Assembly: GCA_018292915.2 (NCBI GenBank)
Contig: JACVVK020000437.1
Location: 62,001 to 126,000 of the forward strand
DNA from: Batillaria attramentaria
Taxonomy: Eukaryota > Mollusca > Gastropoda > Batillariidae
Length of the DNA stretch: 64,000 bases
Direction: 5' to 3'
Of the stretch, positions 10,583 to 18,876 are shown in pieces (position 1 is the first letter of the stretch; each line of letters starts with the position of its first letter). The notes under the pieces were generated by a model. The model saw only the letters and a program-made list of their open reading frames with translations, had not been told where the DNA came from and made no database searches. Made by a program: the position numbers and the translations under genes.

Positions 10583-11398
10583 CTTGGCTCGGTAGACTCC
10601 AGAGTGCAGTCCCTTTTCGGCGGGGCGTGAAAATGTGACTGCTTACACCCAGCGCCATTTTCAAAAATGGCGAATTTTTTTTTTTAGAAAAGCAGAGACG
10701 TGTGTGTCATATGATTCGATTTGAAACGAAGTTTTGAATATCCGACCACTTTTCTTTTGGGCAAAATCTTTGCCAGCGGACAATTATTGTTACGCTTTGA
10801 TGGCACTGTTTACGTGGTACACTGATCCAACAGGATGTGAGTAAACGGCAAGGGGGTTGCACTCTGACAGGCCAAGGTGTTGCACTCTACAGGCAAGTAT
10901 TATTGCACGGTGCAGACGATCACGTACCTGCCTTGTGGTGGAATAAGAGAGAGATTACAAAAGCATACACACCCGTGCTCTAAGACTGAATGTAATAATA
11001 GATCTGTCCATTCAGACAGAGACATGTTATGTATGTCTCTGATTCAGAAACACGCCTACTTTCACTCTGAAGACAGCCTGCCATCACTTGCGCCACTGAG
11101 GATCCCTCTGGGTTCAAAGCTGGTCAAGGATGACATAGTGCGCGACCTTGTGTTTGAGAGCACCGAGACAATTTAGGCCCGTCACGGTAGCGCAGTGAGC
11201 GCCATTTCCCCACTGTGCACAGAGGTACTTTCCACTGAAAGACTCTGTGCCTCAGAGAGTGTTGGCACGGCCGTCTCGGTTAGCCCCCCTTGGACGTCGT
11301 CGGAGGGGCCTAGAGAAGCGACGGTCCCGGAACAGGGTTGAGACGTCACCAACACCCCCACCACCTGTCTCTCCACAGAAGGTCTTGGATCCAACAGA
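10583..11398. other. Region 3' of the membrane RING gene; no separate gene seen
   Basis: Lies downstream (minus sense) of the RING stop codon and probably contains its 3' UTR. I see no clear AATAAA on the minus strand near the stop. A plus-strand frame at 10877-11176 has no supporting features. The CATTCAGACAGAGAC segment near 11010 recurs inverted near 28720. Confidence 0.45.
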
Positions 11399-11951
11399 CT
11401 ATGCCACAGAAAATGTTCCCTGTGTGACAGACCTGGCTCTGCCTGCACGCGTGTTAGTGGGCAGAGTGTAGACATTGTTCTCTGCAATACGCGTGATCTT
11501 CCTGCATAGTGGACAAATGATCTTGTTTCCTCCATCATGCATCCTAATCACGCAGGCAAGACAGAAAGTGTGAAAACATTCTAGCATTTTGGCTTGTCGC
11601 TCGGACCCGTTGTATTCTTCGCAACAAACTGTGCAGGAGTCAAACTGATTTTCCGCTTCCGAGCTGGCTGCATTGAAGAACACGTGATCCTCAGCAATAT
11701 CGCCTGGTGTTGATTGAAAGGATATGCAAAACGGTCCGTCTGGTACATGCCCTGTCGTACTTGCATGCGTACTGGTGCTCCAACCACCGACAGCGGGCGT
11801 TGTGATGTAGATGAGCTCGTGACACAGTGGACAAGTGATCTCATTTTCCCCTTCACATACGCAGATTTGTAAACGGTTTTCGTCATCCAGGCTGGCGACA
11901 TTCAAAACAACTTGATCGGCAGAAGAGTTGGCTGGGCCTGGTGGAGTGAAT
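11399..11951 (-). CDS. Membrane RING-finger protein, terminal exon (module copy 2 + RING)
   Basis: Last exon of a four-exon gene. After the acceptor (ATTACAG, with A at 11951 as the first exon base) it encodes residues 205-388 and stops with TAG at 11399-11401. Residues 205-300 are a second copy of the module in the preceding exon and contain a C-x-C and CPLC pair resembling half a RING. Residues 311-354 form a complete C3HC4 RING finger: C311-x2-C314, C330-x-H332, C335-x2-C338, C351-x2-C354, with the HTFC and CPLC signatures of TRIM-like RINGs. RINGs of this kind bind two zinc ions and usually recruit E2 enzymes for ubiquitin transfer. As the exon lies after a transmembrane segment, the RING should face the cytosol. 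The gene was joined from phase-2 junctions throughout; the exact family is not recognised. Role as an E3 ligase is inference from the RING. Confidence 0.85.
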
Positions 11952-12055
11952 CTGTAATGAACAATACAAGTCATGTGAGATTGTTGAAAATAATTTGGGA
12001 CTTAATTTGTGAATTTCTGCTTCTTCAGCTGCGTTGAGAAGAAGCTATAATTTCC

Positions 12056-12202
12056 AGCGCCCCCATGTTGAGGTATAGTTTGTCTTCTGAGGACCATCCA
12101 GCGTAGGACTATTTAACAAACTGGGCTGTCGATACAAAATGCGTGAAGTCGTCGGACTAACGACACGTAGGACTATCGACCTTGCCACACCTTTTTTTAA
12201 CT
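12056..12202. other. Duplicated intron segment and short repeat flank
   Basis: Intron sequence beside the terminal exon. The part around 12059-12100 (TGTTGAGGTATAGTTTGTCTT) recurs at about 13345-13375 beyond the SINE-D insertion, marking the extent of the tandem duplication. ACACGTAGGACTATCGAC near 12163 is an inverted unit of the 16-bp array at 13.55-13.69 kb. Confidence 0.7.
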
Positions 12203-12472
12203 ACCTTATTATCCCTTTCGGGAAATTCGGGCTGCTTCCACCGGGGGAAGCGCGTTGCCGCGGTGCAGCGCCACAGAATACGTCTCCTAGTTTCTTTCAT
12301 TTTTTTCTGGGGGAGGAAAGCCGGATAACCCGGAGAGAAACCGCCGAGTTGCAGCCCGGTAGCCAGGAAAAACCGGTAACACATATCACAAGCTCGACCT
12401 GGGCTCGAACCCACGCTTCCCCGTGACAGCGGTGACGTCCGACGCGCTGCCTATGGATTAGACCACAGCTCC
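12203..12472 (-). mobile_element. SINE-C (tRNA-derived) inserted in RING-gene intron
   Basis: Reverse-oriented SINE. The head at the high-coordinate end resembles other SINE-C copies (GTCTAATAGG, GTCGGACT). It has a central domain CTCTCCGGGTTATCCGGCTT and a tail with CCCCCGGTGGAAGCAGCCCG and GAATTTCCCGAAAGGG. Other copies are at 20190-20486 and 28942-29235. Confidence 0.85.
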
Positions 12473-12505
12473 CCCCCCCCCCCCCCTTGCCCCGCTCACC
12501 CTCAC

Positions 12506-12793
12506 CTGGCTGCATTCAAGTCCACGTGATCCTCAGCAAAATCGCCTGGTGCTGGTTGAATGGATCTGAAGAATGGTCCTTGTGGTACATGCTCTGTCGT
12601 ACTTGCATGCGTGCTGGTGCTCCAACTACCGACAGCGGGCGCTGTGATGTGGTTGAGTTCGCGACATAGTGGACAAGTCATCTCATTTTCCCCGTCACAT
12701 TCGCAGATATGCAAGCGGTTTTCATCTTCCAAGCGGGAGACATTCAAAACAACTTGATCGGCAGAAGAGTTGGCTGGGCCTGGTGGAGTGAAT
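12506..12793 (-). CDS. Membrane RING-finger protein, exon 3 (module copy 1)
   Basis: A 288-nt (96-codon) symmetric phase-2 exon between an ATTACAG acceptor and a GTGAGG donor at 12505-12500, encoding residues 109-204. It is a tandem duplicate of the first 96 codons of the terminal exon: by my count about three quarters of the residues are identical, with the Pro/Asn/Ser-rich start, the C-x-C and CPLC cysteines and the STSTHASTT block all conserved. It lacks the full RING. Because its length is a multiple of three and both ends are phase 2, it can be included or skipped without shifting the frame, so isoforms with one or two modules are possible. The two exon copies differ far more than their shared flanking intron (see findings). 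Confidence 0.85.
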
Positions 12794-12886
12794 CTGTAAT
12801 GAACAACACAAGTCATGTGAGATTGTTGAAAATAATTTGGGACTTAATTTGTGAATTTCTGCTTCTTCAGCTGCGTTGAGAAGAAG

Positions 12887-13336
12887 CTATAATTTCAGCG
12901 GGAGTTTTCCAACCTAGGTCGGCTCCTATCCAGAGCGGGTGTGCTATGGGCCCAATGGGGAGGCTGTTGCCACACAGCCGAGCTTCACCCACTTCACGGG
13001 TGCGACTTTGGGGGGTGCTTCCCTTGGTATGACACGTCTTATGATGTGGATGATTACACGGCCGGCACCGCAGGTGCCGTAGTTCCCGGGCCTGGTTAAT
13101 GCCGGGATATTTATGACAGGAAGCGTGGGATGCTGCCCTGTCCCGCGGTCCCAAACCACACGGACCTCCATAGCATCATCTTACCATCATCCTCATCTCC
13201 ATCATCATGCATAATAAAAATTGCCCCAGCTTCCGAGCCCTCCGTGGATTCCACCCATTACCAGGGAGGAACACCACTGGAGCCGGCAATGAGTTGTGGC
13301 AGCAAAAAAAACAAAAACAAAAAACCCCTATAATTT
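12887..13336 (+). mobile_element. SINE-D, 5'-truncated, with 9-bp target-site duplication
   Basis: The body begins at about 12896 without the tRNA head and ends in an A-rich tail at 13301-13324. CTATAATTT occurs on both sides (12887-12895 and 13328-13336). It interrupts one copy of the duplicated intron of the RING gene, so it inserted after that duplication. Confidence 0.9.
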
Positions 13337-13544
13337 TAAGCGCCCCTATGTTGAGGTATAGTTTGTCTTTTGAGGACATTTGCCTAAGGCAGGGAAGATT
13401 TCTTCCTCTTCTTCTTTTTCTGCCCCAGCTCTTTGCTAGCTCCATTGGCATACGTCTCAGGTCATGGGTGGTATGTGTGTGAGAATACGTGCACGGAACA
13501 AGGGCTGTGGATGCCCTTGAGTACACGTGTACACGTGTACTTGA

Positions 13545-13695
13545 GGGTTTGTGTCGGTAGTCCTACGTGTCGATAGTCCTACGTGTCGATAGTCCTACAT
13601 GTCGATAGTCCTACGTGTCAATAGTCATACGTGTCAATAGTCCTACGTGTCACTATTCCTGCGTGTCGATAGGCCTACGTGTCGATAGTCGAAAC
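13545..13695. repeat. 16-bp tandem repeat, about nine units
   Basis: Unit TCCTACGTGTCGATAG with single-base variants, within the RING gene intron. Isolated units occur nearby at about 12163 (inverted) and 13780, suggesting the array once spread more widely. Confidence 0.9.
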
Positions 13696-13699
13696 GAAG

Positions 13700-14304
13700 C
13701 GGCTAAGTCCGACACGCTGCCTATTAGACCACCGCTCACCTCCCCCCCCCCCCCTTTCCCCGCCTACCCTCACCTACACGTAGGACTGTTGATACGTAGA
13801 ACTATGGGGACGTTCCCCCTTACGTCTACCACACCTGGAAGTGGCGGTCACTGTGCTTGCGGCGGCTCTGTCGTTGCCTCTCATCGTGTGCGTGGGGTTG
13901 CTTCTCCCGCCTGCTGGTTCTCGCTCGTATCTCACGAGCATCGACTCACTGTAGGGTGGTACGGAAAGACAGTTAGGAGCAACACATTGGGATCGAGGTC
14001 AGTTGAGTACGGCAAGCCAAAGCAGGCCATAAATCCCGAATTAGTACGCGTACTAATTCGAAATCGCGTACTATTTCGGGACTTCTGATTGGTCGACTTT
14101 GGCTGCTCTGGCTTGCCGTTTAAATAGTACGGGTACTTTTTCGATATATCAGGCGTACTATTTCTCACGTGGTAGGAATGGAGCCTTGGGATTGCTCGAC
14201 TACGCGTACTCAATAATTAATGCACGTAATTTCTGTCACGTTCATGATCAAAAAGTAAAATTAGGAACTTAAATTCAAAGCGTTATGGCAATGATATTAA
14301 TAAT
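13700..14304. other. Intron of RING gene; no feature beyond a C-run and palindromes
   Basis: Contains a SINE-like fragment (GACACGCTGCCTATTAGACC near 13708), a C-run near 13742 and a CGTACTATTTC-rich imperfect inverted repeat at 14030-14170. No exon is seen. Confidence 0.5.
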
Positions 14305-14697
14305 AATTATTATTATTATTATTATGTATTGTGTGGGCGCTTTACCGAATTTCCTGAACTGGCTCAAAGCGCCGCGAGCTGAACCCAACACGCACGTTCA
14401 CGTGAATCACACGCATTCTCTCACACACTGGACATGAACACATAACAGTCACGTGGTGCGGAGGGGCAGCTCAGCTATTTAAGTTTCGGAATTTAGAATT
14501 GGGTTTATTTTCTGGGCTACACATTTCCAAAGCATGAGGGGAGGAAGCCGGAGTACCCGAAGAGAACCCCCGACGATCGGGCCCGAATGAACGGTGGAAC
14601 GTACGAGAAGGAAAAATTCTTCGCAAAGAGTGGGACTCGAACCTGACCTCTCGCATTGGTGGCAAAGTCTCTTAACCACTAGACCACCGACCGCAAT
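14305..14697 (-). mobile_element. SINE-B, full length
   Basis: Reverse orientation. The tRNA-like head is near 14640-14697 (B box GGTTCGAGTCCC on the minus strand), the central domain is GTTCTCTTCGGGTACTCCGG (minus strand), and the tail ends in AAT/ATT repeats at 14305-14325. Another near-complete copy is at 41696-42087. Confidence 0.85.
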
Positions 14698-14813
14698 GAG
14701 TTTCATGGTTTTGTAGTTAGCCGCGAAATAGTCTTTGTAGCTTGCGCGGCGTAAAGCCCTAACTAACTAACTAACTAACTTCATGGTTTTGTGGCCTCCC
14801 ATACAATACGTAC

Positions 14814-15057
14814 CTTGTCATGGCCGCGGAAGGCTGGGAACGTGTTTGGGGTCTGCTGCCCCTTGTCCTCCTGCAGCACACGAAACAAGGCAAGTTCAGG
14901 AGGTTCGTCTGCTGGCATCGCGTCCTCATGCAAATTACAGCCCCTCCAATCAGCACAATAAGTATAAGTACACCGCCAAAAATTTTGGCAGCAAGCAAAA
15001 CCATGTCACCTTTGCTGGTCGCCGATTCGCTGGAATCAGGAACGCCGTTACTTGTGC
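14814..15057 (-). CDS. Membrane RING-finger protein, exon 2 (ectodomain, TM, juxtamembrane)
   Basis: A 244-nt exon from an acceptor TTTCTCAAG (first base at 15057) to a consensus donor AAG then GTACGTA, entering in phase 1 and leaving in phase 2. It encodes residues 28-108: a short Ser/Thr-rich ectodomain tail, a hydrophobic helix at about residues 53-71 (core GGVLILIVLIGGAVIC), a basic stop-transfer RTR, then a cysteine-rich juxtamembrane stretch (C75 and a PCFVCC motif) that could be palmitoylated, and an Arg/Ser/Pro linker. Joined to the signal-peptide exon, the junction creates an N-R-T glycosylation sequon. Topology is predicted as type I, placing the modules and RING in the cytosol. The upstream donor and this acceptor are both phase 1, which supports direct joining; an unseen extra exon cannot be excluded. 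Confidence 0.8.
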
Positions 15058-15220
15058 CTTGAGAAAGAAAGAGAGAGATTTCACAGTTGCGGTCAACTCG
15101 CCCACACGCGGATGGTTAATTAAGCTCCTGCCCACGAAATAGACGCCTCGTTGGTGACCTTCTCTAAATATCCAGTCACCAGGGTGGACCAGGTCGTTTT
15201 TCGTAACCCCTCTGTGTTCC

Positions 15221-15624
15221 TAAAGATCTAAGCTCCCAACAAAAAGCTTTCCGAAGTGTGACAATTTTTTTTACAGAGTCGACCGTGCAAGCACAGTCAA
15301 CTCTGTCACAGTTGCAGAGTTTTCAGCGTCCCTGAAACTCCAATAAAAGCCAAGGGCAGCCTGATTCACTGCTCAGTTTGCGTTTTGGCGCTGAGCGAGA
15401 AAGATCGTGCAGCACTCAACACCCCGGCGCTGGACACTGTAGCGATGTGTCTCGCTCACTGACCAAAAGGCAAATGTCACGGCAAACTCGTGCACTGGTC
15501 TTTAAGGGTCCCCGAAGGACTGAAAACTCTGCAACTGTGACAGAGTTGACTGTGCTTGCACGGTCGACTCTGTAAAAAATTGTTCACACTTCGGAAAGCT
15601 TTTTGTTGGGAGCTTAGATCTTTA
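15221..15624. mobile_element. MITE-3 foldback element, copy 1
   Basis: Long terminal inverted repeats of about 115 bp start AAAGATCTAAGCTCCCAAC and end with its complement. Inner arm motifs include GTGCAAGCACAGTCAACTC. The outer ends lie at TAA/TTAA. There is no coding capacity. It lies in intron 1 of the RING gene. Copies: 18877-19775 and a decayed one at about 46747-47679. Confidence 0.85.
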
Positions 15625-15959
15625 ACGCGCTAAGATGGAAAACTGCAGCTTTCGAATCTCTCAGTCTGTTTGTCTCATTTATCCAAGTCATTTTCGTGAC
15701 TTCGTGGCTTCTAATTCTAGAGAAATTCTTTGAGCCTGCGGGGATTCGACAAAGCTTCTGTGAAGAACCGAATAACGTCGTCTGCTCAGTACGCGGTATA
15801 CTTTGAGAACAACCTGCAAGCCGGTCAGTGTTACCACAATGGTCTCGGTACCGGGTGCTATATGGTAACTTAAGCGACTTGGTGCGAAATTGTCGTTTCC
15901 TCAAGCGTTCTTTGACTTTCTGTGCAGTTACTTTCGGGAACGAGTGAACGATTCAACAT

Positions 15960-15961
15960 CG

Positions 15962-16008
<47 letters not shown>

Positions 16009-16037
16009 TAGGGGAACGAGTGAACGATTCAGCATCG

Positions 16038-16070
<33 letters not shown>

Positions 16071-16072
16071 CA
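15960..16072. repeat. Two (GT)n arrays separated by a repeated motif
   Basis: GT arrays at about 15965-16005 and 16039-16069. GGGAACGAGTGAACGATTCA precedes each and appears a third time before the array near 16960, so the arrays travelled with the local duplications. Confidence 0.9.
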
Positions 16073-16198
16073 TTATCGGACTCCAAAGACCGATAATTTG
16101 ATTGATTTGGTTGACTGATTTTGCCCTGCGCCCGAGCTATCATCGTTGAAACGTTTGCAGCGGAGATGCACCACATTACACTCTCTGCATCATCACCC

Positions 16199-16389
16199 TG
16201 CTCGAAGGTGGGTGGGTGGGTGTTTGGGGGTTTAACGTCCTTTTCCACCACATAGGGTGATATCAAAGACGGGGCAACGATGAAAAAGCCAGCACAAATA
16301 TTTGGCCCCAGCGGGGATCGAACTCTCGACCCGAGCATTAGAAGTCCAACGCTCTACCATTCGACCACCCCGGCTCCTCCATGCTCGAA
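16199..16389 (-). mobile_element. SINE-A with 8-bp TSD and preserved empty site
   Basis: Reverse SINE-A flanked by TGCTCGAA on both sides. The paralogous duplicate segment near 17130 carries TGCTCGAAACTAGAC with no SINE, so both the filled and the empty site are visible in the window. Confidence 0.9.
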
Positions 16390-16444
16390 ACTAGACAAAA
16401 CGGTTTCTGATGGATACAAGTACCTATATATAATCAGCTAGGGA

Positions 16445-16447
16445 AGT

Positions 16448-16492
<45 letters not shown>
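16445..16492. repeat. (CT)n microsatellite
   Basis: CT array inside duplicated block copy 1; the matching array in copy 2 is at about 17200-17230 and is shorter. Confidence 0.95.
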
Positions 16493-16494
<2 letters not shown>

Positions 16495-16605
16495 GTTAAG
16501 CCTTTGCTCCCCCCCCCCACCCTCTGACAAGCCGGCAATGTCTTCATCCTTACCAAGTATGAATCTTCTTAATCGCTTCAGTAGCGATAGTTCTAAAATA
16601 CTTAC

Positions 16606-16687
16606 GGTTAGGCCTATATCCACAAACGATACAAAATGCAGTCGCAAACGCCAGGAGTGCCGTTAACCTGGTTACTGCGTCCCCCAT
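16606..16687 (-). CDS. Membrane RING-finger protein, signal-peptide exon 1a
   Basis: Short first coding exon. An ATG at 16687-16685 opens 27 codons plus one base, ending at a consensus donor (GTAAGT at 16605). It encodes a classic signal peptide: a short N-region with one Arg, a hydrophobic core LTALLAFATAFCIV, then a small-residue cleavage zone near Cys-Gly. It ends in phase 1, exactly what exon 2 (phase-1 entry) needs, and the split codon becomes Arg. The exon is duplicated at 17342-17423 together with about 110 bp upstream of the ATG, so this copy probably has its own promoter. It is nearer to exon 2 than the other copy. Confidence 0.75.
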
Positions 16688-16794
16688 GTTCTATCTTTTT
16701 TCTACGTTAATACCGCACAAACGTCTGAAACGTATGTACTGTGAAGCTACTGACTACAAACTTGCGTCGCAAAGCTCTCGAACGTAGTGCTATG

Positions 16795-16898
16795 CGGCTG
16801 CACGGCTATAGGTCAAATTACAGGTCTAGACACTAAACGTTATACAGACGGTTCTCTGTCAACGTGTTGAGGTGACGAAGGGGCGCGCGCGTGTGCGT

Positions 16899-16931
<33 letters not shown>
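16795..16931. repeat. Dispersed segment also present at 31083-31200, plus (GT)n
   Basis: About 105 bp, including GGCTGCACGGCTATAGGTC and ACACTAAACGTTATACAGAC, followed by an alternating GC run and a GT array. It is nearly identical to 31087-31200, again followed by a GT array. Confidence 0.85.
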
Positions 16932-16934
<3 letters not shown>

Positions 16935-16960
16935 GGGAACGAGTGAACGATTCAGCATCG

Positions 16961-17007
<47 letters not shown>

Positions 17008-17197
17008 CATTATCGGACTCCAAAGGCGGCTATATGATTTGGTTGACTGATTTTACGCTGCGCCCGAGCTATCATCGTTGAAACGTTTGCAGCGGAGATA
17101 CACCACATTACACTCTCTGCATTATCACCCTGCTCGAAACTAGACAAACCGGTTTCTGATGGATACAAGTACCTATATATAACCAGCTAGGGAAGTA

Positions 17198-17233
<36 letters not shown>

Positions 17234-17530
17234 GCTAAGCTGTTGCTTCCCCCCACCCTCTGACAAGCCGGCAATGTCTTCATCCTTACCAAGTATGAAT
17301 CTTCTTAATCGCTTCAGTAGCGATAGTTCTAAAATACTTACGGTTAGGCCTAGATCCACAAACGATACAAAACGCAGTCGCAAACGCCAGGAGTGCCGTT
17401 AACCTGGTTACTACGTCCCCCATTTTCTGTCTTTTTTCTACGTTAATACCGCACAAATGTCTGAAACGTATGTACTGTGAAGCTACTGACTACAAACTTG
17501 CGTCGCAAAGCTCTCGAACGTAGTGCTATG
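16932..17530. repeat. Segmental duplication carrying a second signal-peptide exon
   Basis: Near-identical to about 16010-16795 apart from the SINE-A present only in the first copy and differing microsatellite lengths. Both copies contain a first-exon sequence and its upstream region. Confidence 0.9.
17342..17423 (-). CDS. Membrane RING-finger protein, signal-peptide exon 1b
   Basis: Second copy of the signal-peptide exon: an ATG at 17423-17421, 27 codons plus one base, and a GTAAGT donor from 17341. It differs from exon 1a at three bases, two of which change residues (Ala4 to Val and Tyr24 to Ser); the hydrophobic core is unchanged. It has the same phase-1 exit, so it can splice to exon 2 as an alternative start. 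It could equally be a non-functional duplicate or part of a partial gene duplication. The open frame, start and donor are all intact. Confidence 0.65.
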
Positions 17531-17662
17531 CAAACTTCCGGCTAGCTAAGAACGAACATGCAAATGAGCCATAAATACGATGATACCGTGCCGTATTGTT
17601 CCAAATCTAAGAGTCGGTGTGTTGTGTCGGTACAGATTGAAACAAAAACGTACTTGGATTTT

Positions 17663-17665
<3 letters not shown>

Positions 17666-17708
<43 letters not shown>

Positions 17709-17723
17709 GCTCTCTCTCTCTCT
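17666..17723. repeat. (CT)n microsatellite
   Basis: CT array with one AG interruption, directly abutting a SINE-D head. Confidence 0.95.
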
Positions 17724-17855
17724 CGGCCCCCGTAGTGCAGTGGTTAGCACTTCGGGCCACGGACCGAGAGACATGAGTTCGAGTCCCAGCCGAGACAAGT
17801 GGGAATTTTCCAACTCAGGTCGGCTCTTACCCAGAGCGGGTGTGCTAATTCGAGT
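17724..17855 (+). mobile_element. SINE-D 5' fragment with tRNA-like head
   Basis: Starts GGCCCCCGTAGTGCAGTGG and has a B box GTTCGAGTCCC; the similarity to SINE-D stops after AGAGCGGGTGTGCTA. This is the head missing from the 12.9-kb copy. Confidence 0.8.
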
Positions 17856-18389
17856 GTTGGGTTCATGATTCTGCAGGCTCAGATGTATAACCATTACCCA
17901 TTGTCTAACCGGGATTTGTGATAAAATGTTTGCGGGTTTTTTTTTTCAGGAAGTACAGTCCAAAGAATGAAGTCCGAAACTCGGCGTGATAGTAGACAGC
18001 GATAACTTATGCGTACACACACCTTTGCGAGGACGATCGGTTTCACCTTGACTTTTCATTCTTAGTAAAAAGCTAAATAGAGCTTGCATGGTTAGTTCGT
18101 GTGGTTAACTACGAAAGAAACCACGAGATCCTTCCATGTTTTGCCGTAGCTACCAAGCCTCCGATCAGCAACTCGCCCTCTGATTCCTTACTGTTTTGTC
18201 GCTAAAAATAGCCACCAATCATCGCTGTCTAGCTGGTAGTCAGCCTGCAACCAAAGAACAACGCCTGCTCCGGACGCAAAAGGACGTTAAAGCCTCTAAC
18301 ACCCCCTTCCCCCCCCTTCCCCCACCATGCTCAGGACGCGATACGCTTCTATATATTGGAATATATTAGAATTCTTCTTCGCCCCACTA
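17856..18389. other. No gene seen; dispersed repeat at about 18090-18290
   Basis: The part around 18160-18280 (GCTAAAAATAGC, TCTAGCTGGT, CTGCAACCAAAGAACAACG) resembles 27550-27640 and inverted sequence at 49680-49740, marking a diverged dispersed repeat. Confidence 0.55.
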
Positions 18390-18785
18390 CCGTAGTAGGG
18401 AAAATGTGGGCTGCTTCCCCCGGGGGAAGCGCGTCGCCATGAACTGGCGCCACCCCCGTTTTTTTTTCTGCATGTGTGTGTTTGTGTTTCCAACCCACCG
18501 GCCATTTCGGCCTACTCTTTTTCGAATGATGGAATTGGAATCTTTATCGTGCACACTTGATGGTACGTGCATGCATGTGTACACGGGCCGAAACAGGCAC
18601 CGAAAGCGAGTGTGCACATGATTTTGACTCGATTTAGTGAGGAGAAATCTCACGCCCAATTCCTGCCCGGACCGGGGCCAGCAGCACCCGGCCTATACCC
18701 AGACGGTCACCCATCCAAGCACTAACCGGGCCCAGCGCTGCTTAACTTCGGTGTTCAAGTGAGAACCGTGTGTGTCCTAGGTACG
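18390..18785 (-). mobile_element. SINE-E: 5S rRNA-derived head, SINE-C-like tail
   Basis: Reading the minus strand, about 18772-18679 is clearly derived from 5S rRNA and keeps the internal promoter region (ACCGAAGTTAAGCAGCGC, then GGATGGGTGACCGTCTGGG, ending CCGGGTGCTG). The body follows, including AAGTGTGCACGATAAAG and AAAAAGAGTAGGCC, and the 3' end (GCGCTTCCCCCGGGGGAAGC) is shared with SINE-C. It is not a functional 5S gene: the 5' part of 5S is missing and the sequence continues into a SINE body. Confidence 0.8.
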
Positions 18786-18876
18786 TAAAACAACATATAC
18801 GCCACCCCGATTCACCACAATGGTTTCAGATACTGTATAGTATCATTGTCCCAAGTGACGGATTCTGATGCACGCA

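Noticed and set aside
10877..11176. 99-codon plus-strand frame downstream of the RING gene
   Set aside because: No homology, no splice context, and part of it belongs to a dispersed repeat; it probably overlaps the RING gene 3' UTR.
15614..15904. 96-codon minus-strand frame as an ectodomain exon of the membrane RING gene
   Set aside because: No acceptor/donor pair of the right phase was found and part of it (TTTTCGTGACTT...GGCTTCTAA) recurs at 27.18 and 49.84 kb as a dispersed repeat.
16438..17383. Two minus-strand frames starting just upstream of the CT arrays (about 70 and 90 codons)
   Set aside because: They cover the true signal-peptide exons in a different frame and run on through the intron donors into GAGA repeats; the short exons with GTAAGT donors explain the sequence better.
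18679..18772. Functional 5S rRNA gene
   Set aside because: The 5' part of 5S is missing and the sequence continues into a SINE body and shared SINE tail.
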